64,000 nt of DNA. Source: Effusibacillus dendaii. GTDB lineage: Bacteria; Bacillota; Bacilli; Tumebacillales; Effusibacillaceae. The translations under genes were made by a program, and so were the position numbers. Positions 33,474 to 42,440 of this stretch are shown in pieces. The DNA is taken from the NCBI RefSeq assembly GCF_015097055.1, contig NZ_AP023366.1, positions 1,464,501-1,528,500 on the forward strand, read 5' to 3'. Every line of letters starts with the position of its first letter. The stretch's first letter is position 1. The notes beneath the pieces are model-generated. The model made no database searches. It was not told where the DNA came from and was given only the letters and a program-made list of their open reading frames with translations.

Positions 33474-33489
33474 TATCTGCCACCTGTTA

Positions 33490-33768
33490 TCAACCAAATT
33501 TGTATGTGATTCCGTATCCGCCTTTCGGATACACCCACTCGATATTGTAAGCGGGACAACCGATCCGGCAGGTGCCACATTCGATGCAGTTTTCAAACGC
33601 GACAGACGTATGATCACCTTCCCACGCGTATACATCAGCCGGACAAAAATGGGTGCATTCTTTCGTCGTGCATTTCATGCACACTTCCTGATCGCTAATG
33701 ATCAAGTGGGATTTGTCATCGACTTTATACCGAATCGTAAACAGCTTTTCTGCAATGGCTTCGCTCAT
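33490..33768 (-). CDS. fixX: Ferredoxin-like protein FixX
   Basis: A 92-residue ferredoxin with CMKCTTKECTHFCPADV and CIECGTCRIGCPAYNIEWVYP, sufficient for one [4Fe-4S] cluster of the FixX/ETF-QO type. ATG 33768 overlaps the fixC stop by four bases (ATGA). It completes the fixABCX operon and should sit on FixC to pass electrons to quinone. Confidence 0.92.
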   Translation of the reverse strand: MSEAIAEKLFTIRYKVDDKSHLIISDQEVCMKCTTKECTHFCPADVYAWEGDHTSVAFENCIECGTCRIGCPAYNIEWVYPKGGYGITYKFG

Positions 33769-35069
33769 CCGTTCAACGCCCTCCATCCTTTGTATCCCAG
33801 TTTCAGCATTTCAAACGAACCGCCTGCCGCCTCTTTCACCTTGCGAATTGCATTTCGCTGTTTTTCCGCTTTGGATACGCCATCCACCAACAGCATTTCG
33901 TAAGCGGCCGAATTAAGAGCGCGCGGCATGCGCTCAAACAGGATTTTCGGATCGATTTCATTCAGCAGGCCATGCAGCCCCTGATATTTTTTGAGATCTT
34001 TATGGATGAACGATGCTTTCACTTTTGCGTCGTACAGGCTGAGCGTGTTCCTGCTGAAATCGCCACGATTTTTCGCTTCGATAATTGCCTCTCCCGCATA
34101 TCTGCCGGATGTCATCGCCAGGTTAGTGCCTTCCCGGTGCACAAAATTGACAAGCTGCGCGGCGTCACCGCAAATCACCCATCCATCGCCCGACAACGGC
34201 GGCACCGCCTTGAGTCCGCCTTCCGGGATCAAATGACCCGCATATTCTTTCGTCTCTCCGCCTTGAATCAGCTTGCGGATCATCGGGTGCTGCTTCACGC
34301 CTTCCAGCAGCTCATAAGGCTTAATTTTGTTTTTCTTCAAATCGGACACCATCACGCCGATTCCCAGCGAAATTGACTCTTTATTTGTATACAGAAACCC
34401 AAGGCCGGTCATGCCGCGTGAGCTTTCACCGACAAACTCGATGGTGACTCCTTCGTCTCCTTCCAGATTGAAACGATCAAGGATTTTTTCTTTGGGCAGA
34501 AAAATTTGCTCTTTTACCGCCAACGACACTTGATCCGGCTGCCATTCGCGGTGTACGCCAAGCGCCTTGCCCAACAGGGAATTGACACCGTCCGCGACAA
34601 CTACTACATCTGCGTACAAGTCGCCGTCTTCCCGGTCTGTCCGGACGCCTATCACTTTGTTTCCTTCCCGGATCAGTTCAAGCGCGACCGTTTCATAAAC
34701 CGGAATCGCTCCCGCTTCTTCCGCTTTGGAAGCAAACCACTGGTCAAATTTTACGCGCATGCCGGTCCAGCAATTGGCCGGTTCTTTAAACGCCTCATTG
34801 CGATGGCCGAATGTCACAACCGATTCAGGCCCAAGCACCCACAACCGCTGTTCAATGATCTTCCGCTCAAGCGGAGCCTCTTTCCAAAATTCAGGAATAA
34901 TATCTTCCAACTGTTTGCGGTACAGCACGCCGCCGAAAATGTTTTTCGCACCGGGAAATTCGCCCCGTTCCAGAAGTACAACCGAGAGACCGGCACGTGC
35001 GATCGTCAGGGCAGCCGCCGCCCCGGCCGGACCCGCTCCGACTACGATTGCATCAAATTTTTCCTTCAT
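33765..35069 (-). CDS. fixC: FAD-dependent oxidoreductase FixC (ETF:quinone oxidoreductase-like)
   Basis: A 434-residue flavoprotein with the N-terminal FAD fold AIVVGAGPAGAAAALTIARAG, VVVVADGVNSLLGKALG in the middle, and GDAAQLVNFVHREGTNLAMTSG near residue 300. Together with FixX it resembles membrane-associated ETF-ubiquinone oxidoreductase. Start ATG 35069 overlaps the fixB stop by four bases. Confidence 0.92.
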   Translation of the reverse strand: MKEKFDAIVVGAGPAGAAAALTIARAGLSVVLLERGEFPGAKNIFGGVLYRKQLEDIIPEFWKEAPLERKIIEQRLWVLGPESVVTFGHRNEAFKEPANCWTGMRVKFDQWFASKAEEAGAIPVYETVALELIREGNKVIGVRTDREDGDLYADVVVVADGVNSLLGKALGVHREWQPDQVSLAVKEQIFLPKEKILDRFNLEGDEGVTIEFVGESSRGMTGLGFLYTNKESISLGIGVMVSDLKKNKIKPYELLEGVKQHPMIRKLIQGGETKEYAGHLIPEGGLKAVPPLSGDGWVICGDAAQLVNFVHREGTNLAMTSGRYAGEAIIEAKNRGDFSRNTLSLYDAKVKASFIHKDLKKYQGLHGLLNEIDPKILFERMPRALNSAAYEMLLVDGVSKAEKQRNAIRKVKEAAGGSFEMLKLGYKGWRALNG

Positions 35070-36202
35070 ACCCGGATCCCTCCTTCTTCATTCGTGGTCG
35101 ATTTGGCAGCTGCCGTTTCTTCTTGAAGGAAAGACAATCCGCGCCGCTTGCGAACCTCTTCCGTAATGGCAGGCACAATCTGGAACAAATCACCGACAAT
35201 CCCATAATGGGCCGCTTTAAAAATTGGCGCGTCCGGATCGCGATTAATCGCTACAATAATGCCGGAGTTTTGCATGCCGACCAAGTGCTGAACAGCACCC
35301 GAAATGCCGATTGCAAAATACAGTTTCGGTCTCACCGTGTAACCTGTCTGTCCCACTTGATGCTCATGTTTGATCCAACCGGCGTCAACTGCCGCACGAG
35401 AAGCACCTACTACGCCACCCAGTTCGTCAGCCAATTCTTTCAGCATTTTGAACGGTTCCGGCCCGCCAAGGCCACGTCCGCCGGCCACAATAATTTCTGC
35501 TTCTTCGATGTTGATTTTTGATTGATCTTGAATGAAATCAAGCACTTTCGCCGCAATTTCCGATTCATTCATCGCAAATTCAAACTGTACGATTTCTCCC
35601 TGCCGGTTTGGGTCGCGCGGCAACGCTTCAAAAACTCCTGCCCTTGCGGTGGCCATCTGTGGCCGGTACTGTTTGCACAAAATGGTGGCCATCATTTTTT
35701 CTGAAAAAGCGGGGCGGGAAGCCAGCAACAATCGACTGGGATGCGGTTCCACATCCAGTTCCGTTGTGTCTGCCGTAAGTCCGGTCGGCAAATGCGTCGC
35801 AATCGCACCCGCCAAATCCCGTCCGGTCGCTGTGGCGCCAAACAGCACGATTTCCGGCTTTATTTCATGTATGACTTTCATCGACGCCCGCGAATAGGGA
35901 CGCGTCCGGTACGATTTCAACTCTTTCGCATCAAACAGAAACACACGGTTGGCTCCGTAGGCAATTGCTTCCTCCGCCAGGTGTTTCACGTTATCACCAA
36001 TCACCAGCGCCATCAGATCGACTTCCAGTTTGTCGGCTAATTTTTTGCCTTGTCCGAGCAGCTGCCAACTGACACTTTTGGCAACTCCATCACGGTGTTC
36101 GATATAGACAAGAACCCCCCGGTAGGCCGACCAGTCGGGCATGTCATCCGCTGGTTGGGCAGCCGGTTTCTGTTCCGGTTGTTTGTTTGCCTCTTCCGCC
36201 AT
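35066..36202 (-). CDS. fixB: Electron-transfer flavoprotein alpha subunit FixB
   Basis: A 378-residue ETF alpha subunit with an N-terminal 25-residue Ala/Pro/Gln-rich extension. The C-terminal FAD domain is clear: IIVAGGRGLGGPEPFKMLKE, GASRAAVDAGW, QVGQTGYTVRPKLYFAIGIS, GAVQHLVGM and AINRDPDAPIFKAAHYG. It forms the heterodimer with FixA. It lies 12 bases after fixA. Confidence 0.93.
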   Translation of the reverse strand: MAEEANKQPEQKPAAQPADDMPDWSAYRGVLVYIEHRDGVAKSVSWQLLGQGKKLADKLEVDLMALVIGDNVKHLAEEAIAYGANRVFLFDAKELKSYRTRPYSRASMKVIHEIKPEIVLFGATATGRDLAGAIATHLPTGLTADTTELDVEPHPSRLLLASRPAFSEKMMATILCKQYRPQMATARAGVFEALPRDPNRQGEIVQFEFAMNESEIAAKVLDFIQDQSKINIEEAEIIVAGGRGLGGPEPFKMLKELADELGGVVGASRAAVDAGWIKHEHQVGQTGYTVRPKLYFAIGISGAVQHLVGMQNSGIIVAINRDPDAPIFKAAHYGIVGDLFQIVPAITEEVRKRRGLSFLQEETAAAKSTTNEEGGIRV

Positions 36203-36214
36203 GTCAATTCCTCC

Positions 36215-37063
36215 CTATGCCTGTGCGGGTCGATCCCAACCGAACTTCGTCGGCAGATCGGTTTGCCAGAGTTTATCCACCAATGAAACGGCCTTTGTCT
36301 GAGCATCTTCTCCTTCGATCATTTCTGTGTTAACCGTTTTCTGCTCAGGTACCCATGATTTTGCAACAATCGTCGGGGATCCTTTTAAGCCGATTTTGCT
36401 GCGGTCCAGGTTGGGAAAATCCTGCGTTGTCCAAACGATCGGCTTGTAACGGGCCGCTTTCAGCATACCCGGCATGGGAGCGCGGCGGACTTTATTCAAT
36501 TCTTTTAATGCGGTAAGCAGTACGGGAAGCGCGGTTTCCACCACTTCCACGCCGTCTTCCAGATGGCGGTGGACCGTAATCCGCCTTTTTTCCATGTCAA
36601 TACCGACTACCTTTTCCACGTATGTTAATTGTTCCAAATCCAGGCGGCAGGCAATGCCCGGGCCAACCTGTCCAGTATCGCCGTCAAGCGTTTGCTTGCC
36701 GGTAAACACCACATCCACCGGACCGAATTCCTCCCCCACTTTTTTGATTGTTTCCGCCAGAACATAAGAGGTGGCCAGCGTATCAGCACCAGCAAATCCC
36801 CGGTCGGTTACGAGAATGGCCTGGTCAGCACCCAGCGAAATGCATTGTTTCAACGCTTTCTCGGCGGGAGGCGGTCCCATACAAACGACCGTGATCTTGC
36901 CTCCGTACTTTTCACGCAATACTAATGCCTCTTCCAACCCGTGCAGATCGTAAAAATTGACGATAGCAGGCACGCCAGTCCGAATTAAGGTGTTCGTCTT
37001 GGGGTCAATACGGATCTCCCGGCTGTCAGGAACCTGCTTGATGCAAACGACAATGTGAAGCAT
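36215..37063 (-). CDS. fixA: Electron-transfer flavoprotein beta subunit FixA
   Basis: A 282-residue ETF beta subunit (HIVVCIKQVPDSREIRIDP; the family signature region ARLDLEQLTYV is read here as ACRLDLEQLTYVEKV; VETALPVLLTALKELNKVRR). ATG 37063 has GGAGGGGAGG six bases upstream; a GTG/ATG at 37081 would add six residues and lacks a site. It is the first gene of fixABCX. In diazotrophs such modules bifurcate electrons from NADH to ferredoxin and quinone; no nitrogenase gene is seen here, so another electron sink is likely. Confidence 0.92.
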   Translation of the reverse strand: MLHIVVCIKQVPDSREIRIDPKTNTLIRTGVPAIVNFYDLHGLEEALVLREKYGGKITVVCMGPPPAEKALKQCISLGADQAILVTDRGFAGADTLATSYVLAETIKKVGEEFGPVDVVFTGKQTLDGDTGQVGPGIACRLDLEQLTYVEKVVGIDMEKRRITVHRHLEDGVEVVETALPVLLTALKELNKVRRAPMPGMLKAARYKPIVWTTQDFPNLDRSKIGLKGSPTIVAKSWVPEQKTVNTEMIEGEDAQTKAVSLVDKLWQTDLPTKFGWDRPAQA

Positions 37064-37152
37064 CTTTTTCCTCCCCTCCATAACCGAAACAGTGTCTTTG
37101 CGTTGATGACTTTCTTGGGCCTGAATTTTTTCTAGTACGACCTTCTAGTTCT

Positions 37153-37181
37153 ATTCTTGTGAAAATAGGAACTTTTGTCAA
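37153..37181 (-). promoter_or_regulatory. Predicted fixABCX promoter
   Basis: Minus strand -35 TTGACA (37181-37176), a 17-base spacer and -10 AAGAAT (37158-37153). An imperfect dyad, CTATT (37151-37155) with AATAG (37164-37168), overlaps the -10 and could be an operator. Confidence 0.45.
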
Positions 37182-37276
37182 CAAAAAATTCTATTTATTT
37201 ATAATATTTAAAAAATAATTAATATCAACTGCAAATGATACCAATTTTATTTTATGCGCAGACCTTTAAAAAAATG

Positions 37277-37309
37277 AAAAAAAACCTCCTCTTTATTGCA
37301 AAGGAGGTT
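37277..37309 (-). terminator. Terminator of queF-MOSC operon
   Basis: AACCTCCT (37283-37290) pairs with AGGAGGTT (37302-37309), followed by TTTTTTTT on the minus strand, 34 bases beyond the stop at 37343. Confidence 0.85.
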
Positions 37310-37342
37310 GTTAATTGAGATGAAAATCCGCAATTTGGATAC

Positions 37343-37999
37343 TTATTCCGTTTCACTGTTGTTTAATTCTTGCCGTTTCTTTTCAAACGCTTGCCGCCAA
37401 TTGGCGGCAAGTTCCTGTAAACCTGCCAGTTTCTCAATTGCAGCGCGATCCATCTGATCACCATGCATGGCTTGATTGACAAACGAGACGGTAAGACCCA
37501 GCGGATGCTTTTCTACAAGAGAGATGGTTGAGTCGGGAGCGACTATCCCCTCCCGTATCACCCGGAAATAAAAGCCTGTAAAACCGGTTGTCAAGACCAA
37601 CCGGGGTAAATCCATTCGATCATACCGTTTGGCCAGTTTATGGCAGGGCTTGCGAGGTTGACTGACCTGCACCAGCGCATCGCCGATTTGGAAAATATCG
37701 CCGATACAAATATCTGGTTCCAGCATTCCGTTAACCGTCAGATTTTCTCCAAAAGCAGCGGGGGCCAGCGGACGGGAAAGCTCTTTTTCCCAATGCGCAT
37801 AATGTTCATACGGATAAACGCACATTGCCTTATCCGGCCCACCGTGGTTGACAAGGTCGGCCTGCTCATCCCCATCCAAATTGACGAATGAGAGATGCAG
37901 GGCTTCTTTCACCGGTTGTTTAAAAATTCCCGTTTTCAAGGATTCCTGATTCCACTCGAAAGTTACAGGTCGGCTAACGTTGAGGGAGACAATTTTCAT
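37343..37999 (-). CDS. MOSC-domain protein (YiiM-like)
   Basis: A 218-residue protein with the MOSC fold of molybdenum-cofactor sulfurase C-termini: [52 protein letters not shown] with the conserved Cys, and the 3-alpha YiiM-type C-terminus. The family binds the molybdenum cofactor; YiiM reduces N-hydroxylated bases. Its start overlaps the queF stop by four bases (ATGA). Confidence 0.85.
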   Translation of the reverse strand: MKIVSLNVSRPVTFEWNQESLKTGIFKQPVKEALHLSFVNLDGDEQADLVNHGGPDKAMCVYPYEHYAHWEKELSRPLAPAAFGENLTVNGMLEPDICIGDIFQIGDALVQVSQPRKPCHKLAKRYDRMDLPRLVLTTGFTGFYFRVIREGIVAPDSTISLVEKHPLGLTVSFVNQAMHGDQMDRAAIEKLAGLQELAANWRQAFEKKRQELNNSETE

Positions 38000-38352
38000 T
38001 GCTCACCGTATTCGGCTGTAACAGTTGTATAGATGCCGCCACGCACGTTGAACTTGCCGATCACCTGCATGTAACGCGGTTTCAACGCGCTCACCAAATC
38101 GTTTAGAATGATGTTCGTAACATCTTCATGGAAGTGGCCCTCATCGCGAAAACTCCAAAGATACAATTTAAGCGATTTCAGTTCCACAATTGAAGGTCCC
38201 GGTATGTACTTGATCGTAATCGTCGCAAAATCAGGTTGACCGGTCTTGGGGCAAAGCGCGGTAAATTCAGGGCTTTCAATCTCCACCATATACTTTCGAT
38301 CCGGATGCGGATTCGGCACAATTTCTAACTGTTTGGTCGGACGTGTCGACAT
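37996..38352 (-). CDS. queF: 7-cyano-7-deazaguanine (preQ0) reductase QueF
   Basis: A 118-residue short-form (YkvM-type) NADPH-dependent nitrile oxidoreductase that makes preQ1 for queuosine in tRNA. The nucleophilic Cys lies in [16 protein letters not shown], and the substrate-binding motif reads [23 protein letters not shown] 38352 has GGAGGG upstream. First gene of a two-gene operon with the MOSC protein. Confidence 0.94.
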   Translation of the reverse strand: MSTRPTKQLEIVPNPHPDRKYMVEIESPEFTALCPKTGQPDFATITIKYIPGPSIVELKSLKLYLWSFRDEGHFHEDVTNIILNDLVSALKPRYMQVIGKFNVRGGIYTTVTAEYGEQ

Positions 38353-38383
38353 GAGAAATCCCTCCTCTATCTGTTACGTTCAC

Positions 38384-38412
38384 AGCATAGCGAAGGTTCC
38401 ATGCAAGGTCAA
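38384..38412 (-). promoter_or_regulatory. Predicted queF promoter
   Basis: Minus strand -35 TTGACC (38412-38407), a 17-base spacer and -10 TATGCT (38389-38384). The start should be near 38377, leaving a leader of about 25 bases, too short for a preQ1 riboswitch. Confidence 0.6.
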
Positions 38413-38471
38413 GGGGGGGACATGCATAATCCCCCAGCAGGAGAAAATACTATTTGCGAAGGAGGCGGACT

Positions 38472-38630
38472 ATGACGGAGCGCGAATCAAATATTGAAGC
38501 GATGCAGGACACAACGAGCCAATCTCTCGCAAACATGGGTGATATCAAACAAGAAAATGCGGAACAGTTGCTGCAGCAAATGGAAGCACTTTGCGATGAA
38601 ATAAACCGGCAAAGCTATCCGCTGTACTGA
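38472..38630 (+). CDS. 52-residue hypothetical protein
   Basis: A short gene with a strong ribosome site (AAGGAGG at 38459-38465) and ATG 38472. The product is soluble and acidic (MTERESNIEAMQDTTSQSLA; ENAEQLLQQMEALCDEINRQ), mostly helical, ending SYPLY. A terminator follows 26 bases after the stop, so it is very likely a real transcription unit. No family recognised. Confidence 0.6.
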   Translation: MTERESNIEAMQDTTSQSLANMGDIKQENAEQLLQQMEALCDEINRQSYPLY

Positions 38631-38655
38631 TTGGCACACCTCAATACAATTTAAA

Positions 38656-38686
38656 CAGCCGCCCCCGAAGGGACGGCTTCTTTATA
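38656..38686 (+). terminator. Terminator of the 52-residue gene
   Basis: AGCCGCCCC (38657-38665) pairs with GGGACGGCT (38670-38678) with one mismatch around a tetraloop, followed by TCTTTAT. Confidence 0.75.
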
Positions 38687-38848
38687 TCAACACACCGGCA
38701 AACCTGCCAGTATGTACCTATAACCTATTCAGAAGCTTCCCTCAACGTTCATGAATATAATAATTGCCAACTTACAGGCTGACAGAAGGATGGATACAAT
38801 GCTACAATGGACAACGGAATTTGCACGGAAAAGGGGGTTGTTGCAGCA

Positions 38849-39019
38849 ATGAAATTCAATACGGACGAGATGGGCATCAAAGAAATTCAGAATCTGGCCA
38901 AAGAACTTCGAATTCCCCCTTCCTACAAAGAGGGTGGCGTACGATTTCGTAAAAACAAAGCCCAGTTGATCCGGGATATTAAGCGCGCCATTCGCAAACA
39001 AGGCGAACTGGTCCAATAG
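38849..39019 (+). CDS. 56-residue basic protein of unknown function
   Basis: Short basic helical protein (MGIKEIQNLAKELRIPPSYK; FRKNKAQLIRDIKRAIRKQG). Its pattern, a short helix, a turn with PPSYKEGGV and a second basic helix, recalls SAP-like or Rho-N-like DNA/RNA-binding hairpins, but this is only a resemblance. ATG 38849 has AAAGGGGG about 13 bases upstream, somewhat far; ATG 38807 is an alternative. A perfect terminator follows. Confidence 0.55.
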   Translation: MKFNTDEMGIKEIQNLAKELRIPPSYKEGGVRFRKNKAQLIRDIKRAIRKQGELVQ

Positions 39020-39030
39020 TTTCTTACATC

Positions 39031-39060
39031 CTGCGCGGAATTTTTCCGCGCAGTTTTTTA
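39031..39060 (+). terminator. Intrinsic terminator
   Basis: CTGCGCGGA (39031-39039) pairs perfectly with TCCGCGCAG (39045-39053), followed by TTTTTTATT. Confidence 0.9.
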
Positions 39061-39092
39061 TTAGCCTAGTATGATGGTGGATAAAAAGGGTG

Positions 39093-39755
39093 ATGAATCT
39101 GGGCAAAAAATATCTGTTCTGCTTGCTGACCTGTTTATGGCTGATTGTTATTTTCGGGTTAAGTTCACAGCCGTATCAGTGGCAAACCATACAACCTGTG
39201 CTGCATCATTTTTTCTCGCAGGAAAGCATGCGCCATGTGTTACCCGCTGTTTCCTTTCAATACCATCATTCGACTGTTGATTCACAGAAAAATCCATTCA
39301 AGTTTGTTAAATTTCTAATACGAAAAACAGCCCACATACTGCTGTATGCCACCCTTGCATTTCTGACACGGCAGGCTTTGAAACAAGCTATCGGATCGCG
39401 GCTTCACATTCGTCTCCCTCATGCTCCGGTTGTCGAGGTGGTAACCCTTCTATTTGTGGGATTGATTGCTGCACTTGATGAATGGAACCAAACTCATGTC
39501 GCTTTGCGAACGGGGGCTGTGCAAGATGTCTGTCTGGATCTGTTTGCAGGCTCGATCGGAATGATGATCGCTTCCATTCGAACTGAATATTTCCGCTTTT
39601 TGCTGAACAAAGCGAATACCCTTTTGAGTAGACAGCCAGTTTCTACAGAAGAGGTGTTCGTTTTGTTAAATTTGCCCCAAAGGTCGGCTGAAACTGCAGC
39701 CGAACCTGAGGTTACCCGATTGCTATCTGCCGGTGATCTGGAAATTTTGGATTAG
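39093..39755 (+). CDS. VanZ-like membrane protein
   Basis: About 220 residues with four hydrophobic segments. VanZ-family pattern: LWLIVIFGLSSQPY in helix one, FLIRKTAHILLYATLAFL, LDEWNQTHVALRTGAVQDV, then CLDLFAGSIG. VanZ in enterococci confers low-level teicoplanin resistance; in Bacillota relatives the role is unknown. ATG 39093 follows AAAGGGTG closely; GTG 39090 is an alternative. The last 23 bases overlap the start of the broken glycosyltransferase gene. Confidence 0.8.
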   Translation: MNLGKKYLFCLLTCLWLIVIFGLSSQPYQWQTIQPVLHHFFSQESMRHVLPAVSFQYHHSTVDSQKNPFKFVKFLIRKTAHILLYATLAFLTRQALKQAIGSRLHIRLPHAPVVEVVTLLFVGLIAALDEWNQTHVALRTGAVQDVCLDLFAGSIGMMIASIRTEYFRFLLNKANTLLSRQPVSTEEVFVLLNLPQRSAETAAEPEVTRLLSAGDLEILD

Positions 39756-40886
39756 CCAAGTGGCGGCCATTGTGTGGATGGCGGTTGCCGTTCGTCTGTC
39801 GATTCCCTGTATCTTAGATTTAAGGCTTATTACAGGGCAAACGATTGCGATTATGATTATCGCCGGGCTTGCTTACATTCCCGGATATATGACTGCATTT
39901 TTGCTGGTGAGTTTACTGTTGGATCGGCAACCAAGTTAGGAAAACCACTATCCCCAGATACCCGTCACCATTTTAATCGCAGCCCGCAATGAAGCAAGTC
40001 AAATTCAAGAGACGCTTCAGTACATCGCCCAGCAGGATTATAAAAACGGAATCAATATTGTACTGGTGGACAATGGATCATCCGACAACACGATTGAAAT
40101 AGCCGAACAAGCTGCAAAAAGGTGGGGGCTTTCACTTCGCTGCCTGGAAGAACAACAAGCGGGGAAGCATTTGCCCTCAACAAAGGACTGCAATTTGTCG
40201 AAACGGAATTGCTAATTACACTTGATGCAGACACCCTGTTGCAAAAATCGGCCGTCCGCTATCTGATCGCCCGTTACCTTACCGCTCCTGTCGATGTATG
40301 TGCCGTGGCTGGCACCGTGTTGGTCCGAAAACAGCCGGGACACGTTCCTCACCCGCATGCAGGAATGGGACTATTTTTTGCAATCGTTTCTATTAAAAGA
40401 TTGCAGGGGTTATACCAGTCGACACTGGTGGCGCAGGGGGCCTTCAGTTTATACAAAAAAGAGGCTGTTCGTGCGATAGGCGGCTGGCCAGACGCAATAG
40501 GTGAGGATATTGTTTTGACATGGCGCTTTTTCAAGTCCAGTTGGCGGGTATATTTCGAACCGCTTGCCGTTGCGTTTACAGTTGTGCTAAGCAGTTTCCG
40601 GCATTTTGCCCGTCAGCGCAGCCGGTGGGCCCGTGGCATGATCGAAGCATTAAAGGAAATCAAACCCTGGTACCACCCCAATATGTTTGCCAAGTTTCTG
40701 ACAGATCTAGATCTTTTGGTTCCGTTCTTAGACGCCGTTTATACTTTCGCCTGGATTCCCGGCCTGCTGTTGGCTCTTACCGGATTTTTTTGGATTGTGG
40801 GTCCCTATGCCTTATTTGTTCTGCCGTTAACATTGCTTAGCTATTCGATTCTCTATCGGTTTCAAAAAATGTATTCCGTTCCCTGA
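39733..40886 (+). pseudogene. Family 2 membrane glycosyltransferase, broken by a stop and three frameshifts
   Basis: Joined frames give a processive-type GT2 of about 380 residues. The N-terminus has two membrane segments (from ATG 39733), then IPVTILIAARNEASQIQETL, VLVDNGSSDNT, LLITLDADT (DxD), GEDIVLTWRFF (ED) and QRSRWARG (Q/RxxRW), and C-terminal helices. Lesions: in-frame TAG at 39937-39939; one base lost near 40166; a shift near 40330 (AAAA run) that is undone near 40376 (TTTTTT run), with SRDTFLTRMQEWDYFL between. Two lesions are in homopolymers, so sequencing error cannot be excluded, but the TAG is not of that type. The C-terminus is also short and overlaps the convergent gene by 50 bases. 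Confidence 0.8.
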
Positions 40887-41970
40887 AAAGTACCCATTTG
40901 AAATTGGACCGCGTGACACCCTGCAGACTTTTTCCGACACGTCCTGCAAGCGCGGTAACACTGCGGACGAATTTGTTTGTATGTGACTTGTAAGTGAGTA
41001 GGCGCCACCCATCCCGAAGTTGAATTCGATAATCAATAACAAGCGAGATTATGCTCAACAATATCGCAATTCCTGCCATGAACAATGCAAGAGGAGGAAA
41101 TACAAAAGCGGCGATTGCCGTCACGTTGCTTAAAATAGAAAGAATCAAACTGACAATTTTCCAGCCATTCTTTTTATCATTCGTAAATAGTTCGCGTACA
41201 TCAGATGCAATGCTGATGACTGCAAATGCGGATGAAAACTTGACGAGCCACTTTTTTAATCCCGTATATACGGGTTTTTCCGCCAATCCCGCATACTTTA
41301 GCGGAGCGGTCAAGTAATCCAGCACTTCCGTGATTTTTTGCCCAGTGCCTTTCTGATAAAGATTGGCGGTATGTTCTACGTAGTTGTACGCGTCGCGCGC
41401 AAGACCTGTTACATTTTGTGTAAATATGGCCCATTCTCCCAACGCCGGTCGATCGTCCCGGGTGGTTACCGAATTGGGTATCTTGAGAAAATCACTCACA
41501 AGCCCCAGTCCACCATACGCTTTACCTGATGTTGTTGAAGTGTTTGGCAGGCCGGCAAACATCTTTTGGAGATATTCCGTTTTCTTCAATTCAAATTGCA
41601 CAGTGTTTCGGATAAACTTCAAAACGTCCACTTTTAATCCGCTAGAGGATGAGGCGGTAGCTGAGTCGGGAGACGGTAGACTATCCGATTGGGATTTTGG
41701 GAAAACGGGACCTTTTGAGGTGGAATCAGAGTCTGGGGAAAAACTGCCAGACACGGGGGAAATTTGATTTCTTCCCGATACTACTCTATCCCTCTCATCT
41801 GCCGATATCATATCGGGTATTGGTCTTTCTTCGGCAAATGCTGATTGCAAGAAAAGTACACCCTGACTTTCGATTAGAAACATTGTCAGAAAAAATAGGA
41901 TCCACACACGATCGATCAATTTGGTTTTCCTATGCCACATACCTTCATCCCCATTCGGTACGTTTTTCAT
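40837..41970 (-). CDS. Exported membrane protein at the end of the Tad operon, unknown function
   Basis: A 377-residue protein with a signal peptide (hydrophobic WILFFLTMFLIES, cleavage near SAFA|EE). A Ser/Pro/Asp-rich low-complexity stretch (residues about 50-105) follows, and near residues 265-315 a pair of hydrophobic helices (IVSLILSILSNVTAIAAFVF; LFMAGIAILLSIISLVID). Not a known Tad component. ATG 41970 overlaps the preceding stop by four bases (ATGA); ATG 41940 with GGGGATGAAGGT is an alternative. Coupling to the Tad genes suggests a role in the pilus or its secretion. Confidence 0.65.
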   Translation of the reverse strand: MKNVPNGDEGMWHRKTKLIDRVWILFFLTMFLIESQGVLFLQSAFAEERPIPDMISADERDRVVSGRNQISPVSGSFSPDSDSTSKGPVFPKSQSDSLPSPDSATASSSSGLKVDVLKFIRNTVQFELKKTEYLQKMFAGLPNTSTTSGKAYGGLGLVSDFLKIPNSVTTRDDRPALGEWAIFTQNVTGLARDAYNYVEHTANLYQKGTGQKITEVLDYLTAPLKYAGLAEKPVYTGLKKWLVKFSSAFAVISIASDVRELFTNDKKNGWKIVSLILSILSNVTAIAAFVFPPLALFMAGIAILLSIISLVIDYRIQLRDGWRLLTYKSHTNKFVRSVTALAGRVGKSLQGVTRSNFKWVLFRERNTFFETDRESNS

Positions 41971-42440
41971 TGAGATTCAGTAAGTTTCGCCGCTGCTCCC
42001 GCCTGTAAACGGACTGATCGGACACCAAATGATTTCATAAAAAGAGTGGGGGATTCGTACTTGCCTGTTACACTAACTTGGCGATTATCCACCACTTGAA
42101 TATTCGTCAGGGCGGCACCCGGCATATTTTTTTGCAAATACTGGCGGGCTAACCAAGCTGCTTCCTCCGGATTTAATTGGACCTTCCTTTTGGCCTTCCA
42201 AATTTCACGGTCGTATGAGTCAAGCGCTGCCCAGGCAGCTGCGTCAACCGCCCCGCAAAGCATGGAATATCGATAAGCAAGCACCCCTGTATCGATGATC
42301 AACCCTGTCAATGCCAGCATCATTGAGAGAAATCCAACAGCCAAAAACAGGGTACTGCCCGATTGGTTCCGGTATAACTTCTTGCCATTCAAAAGAAACC
42401 GTGAACAGGTAAAACTCGAACCAGCCTCATTTCTTTTCAT
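41967..42440 (-). CDS. TadG/TadE-like minor pilin protein
   Basis: A 157-residue protein with an N-terminal membrane segment (GSTLFLAVGFLSMMLALTGL) followed by IDTGVLAYRYSMLCGAVDAA, then AWAAL. This is the TadG-type start (membrane helix plus the D.....R..L..A.DAAALA pattern). It lacks the Glu five residues after the cleavage-type Gly that Flp and TadE have. It overlaps the tadE stop by four bases. Confidence 0.75.
   Translation of the reverse strand: MKRNEAGSSFTCSRFLLNGKKLYRNQSGSTLFLAVGFLSMMLALTGLIIDTGVLAYRYSMLCGAVDAAAWAALDSYDREIWKAKRKVQLNPEEAAWLARQYLQKNMPGAALTNIQVVDNRQVSVTGKYESPTLFMKSFGVRSVRLQAGAAAKLTESQ

Noticed and set aside
38353-38412. preQ1 riboswitch in front of queF
   Set aside because: The predicted promoter leaves a leader of only about 25 bases and no preQ1 aptamer pattern is seen.
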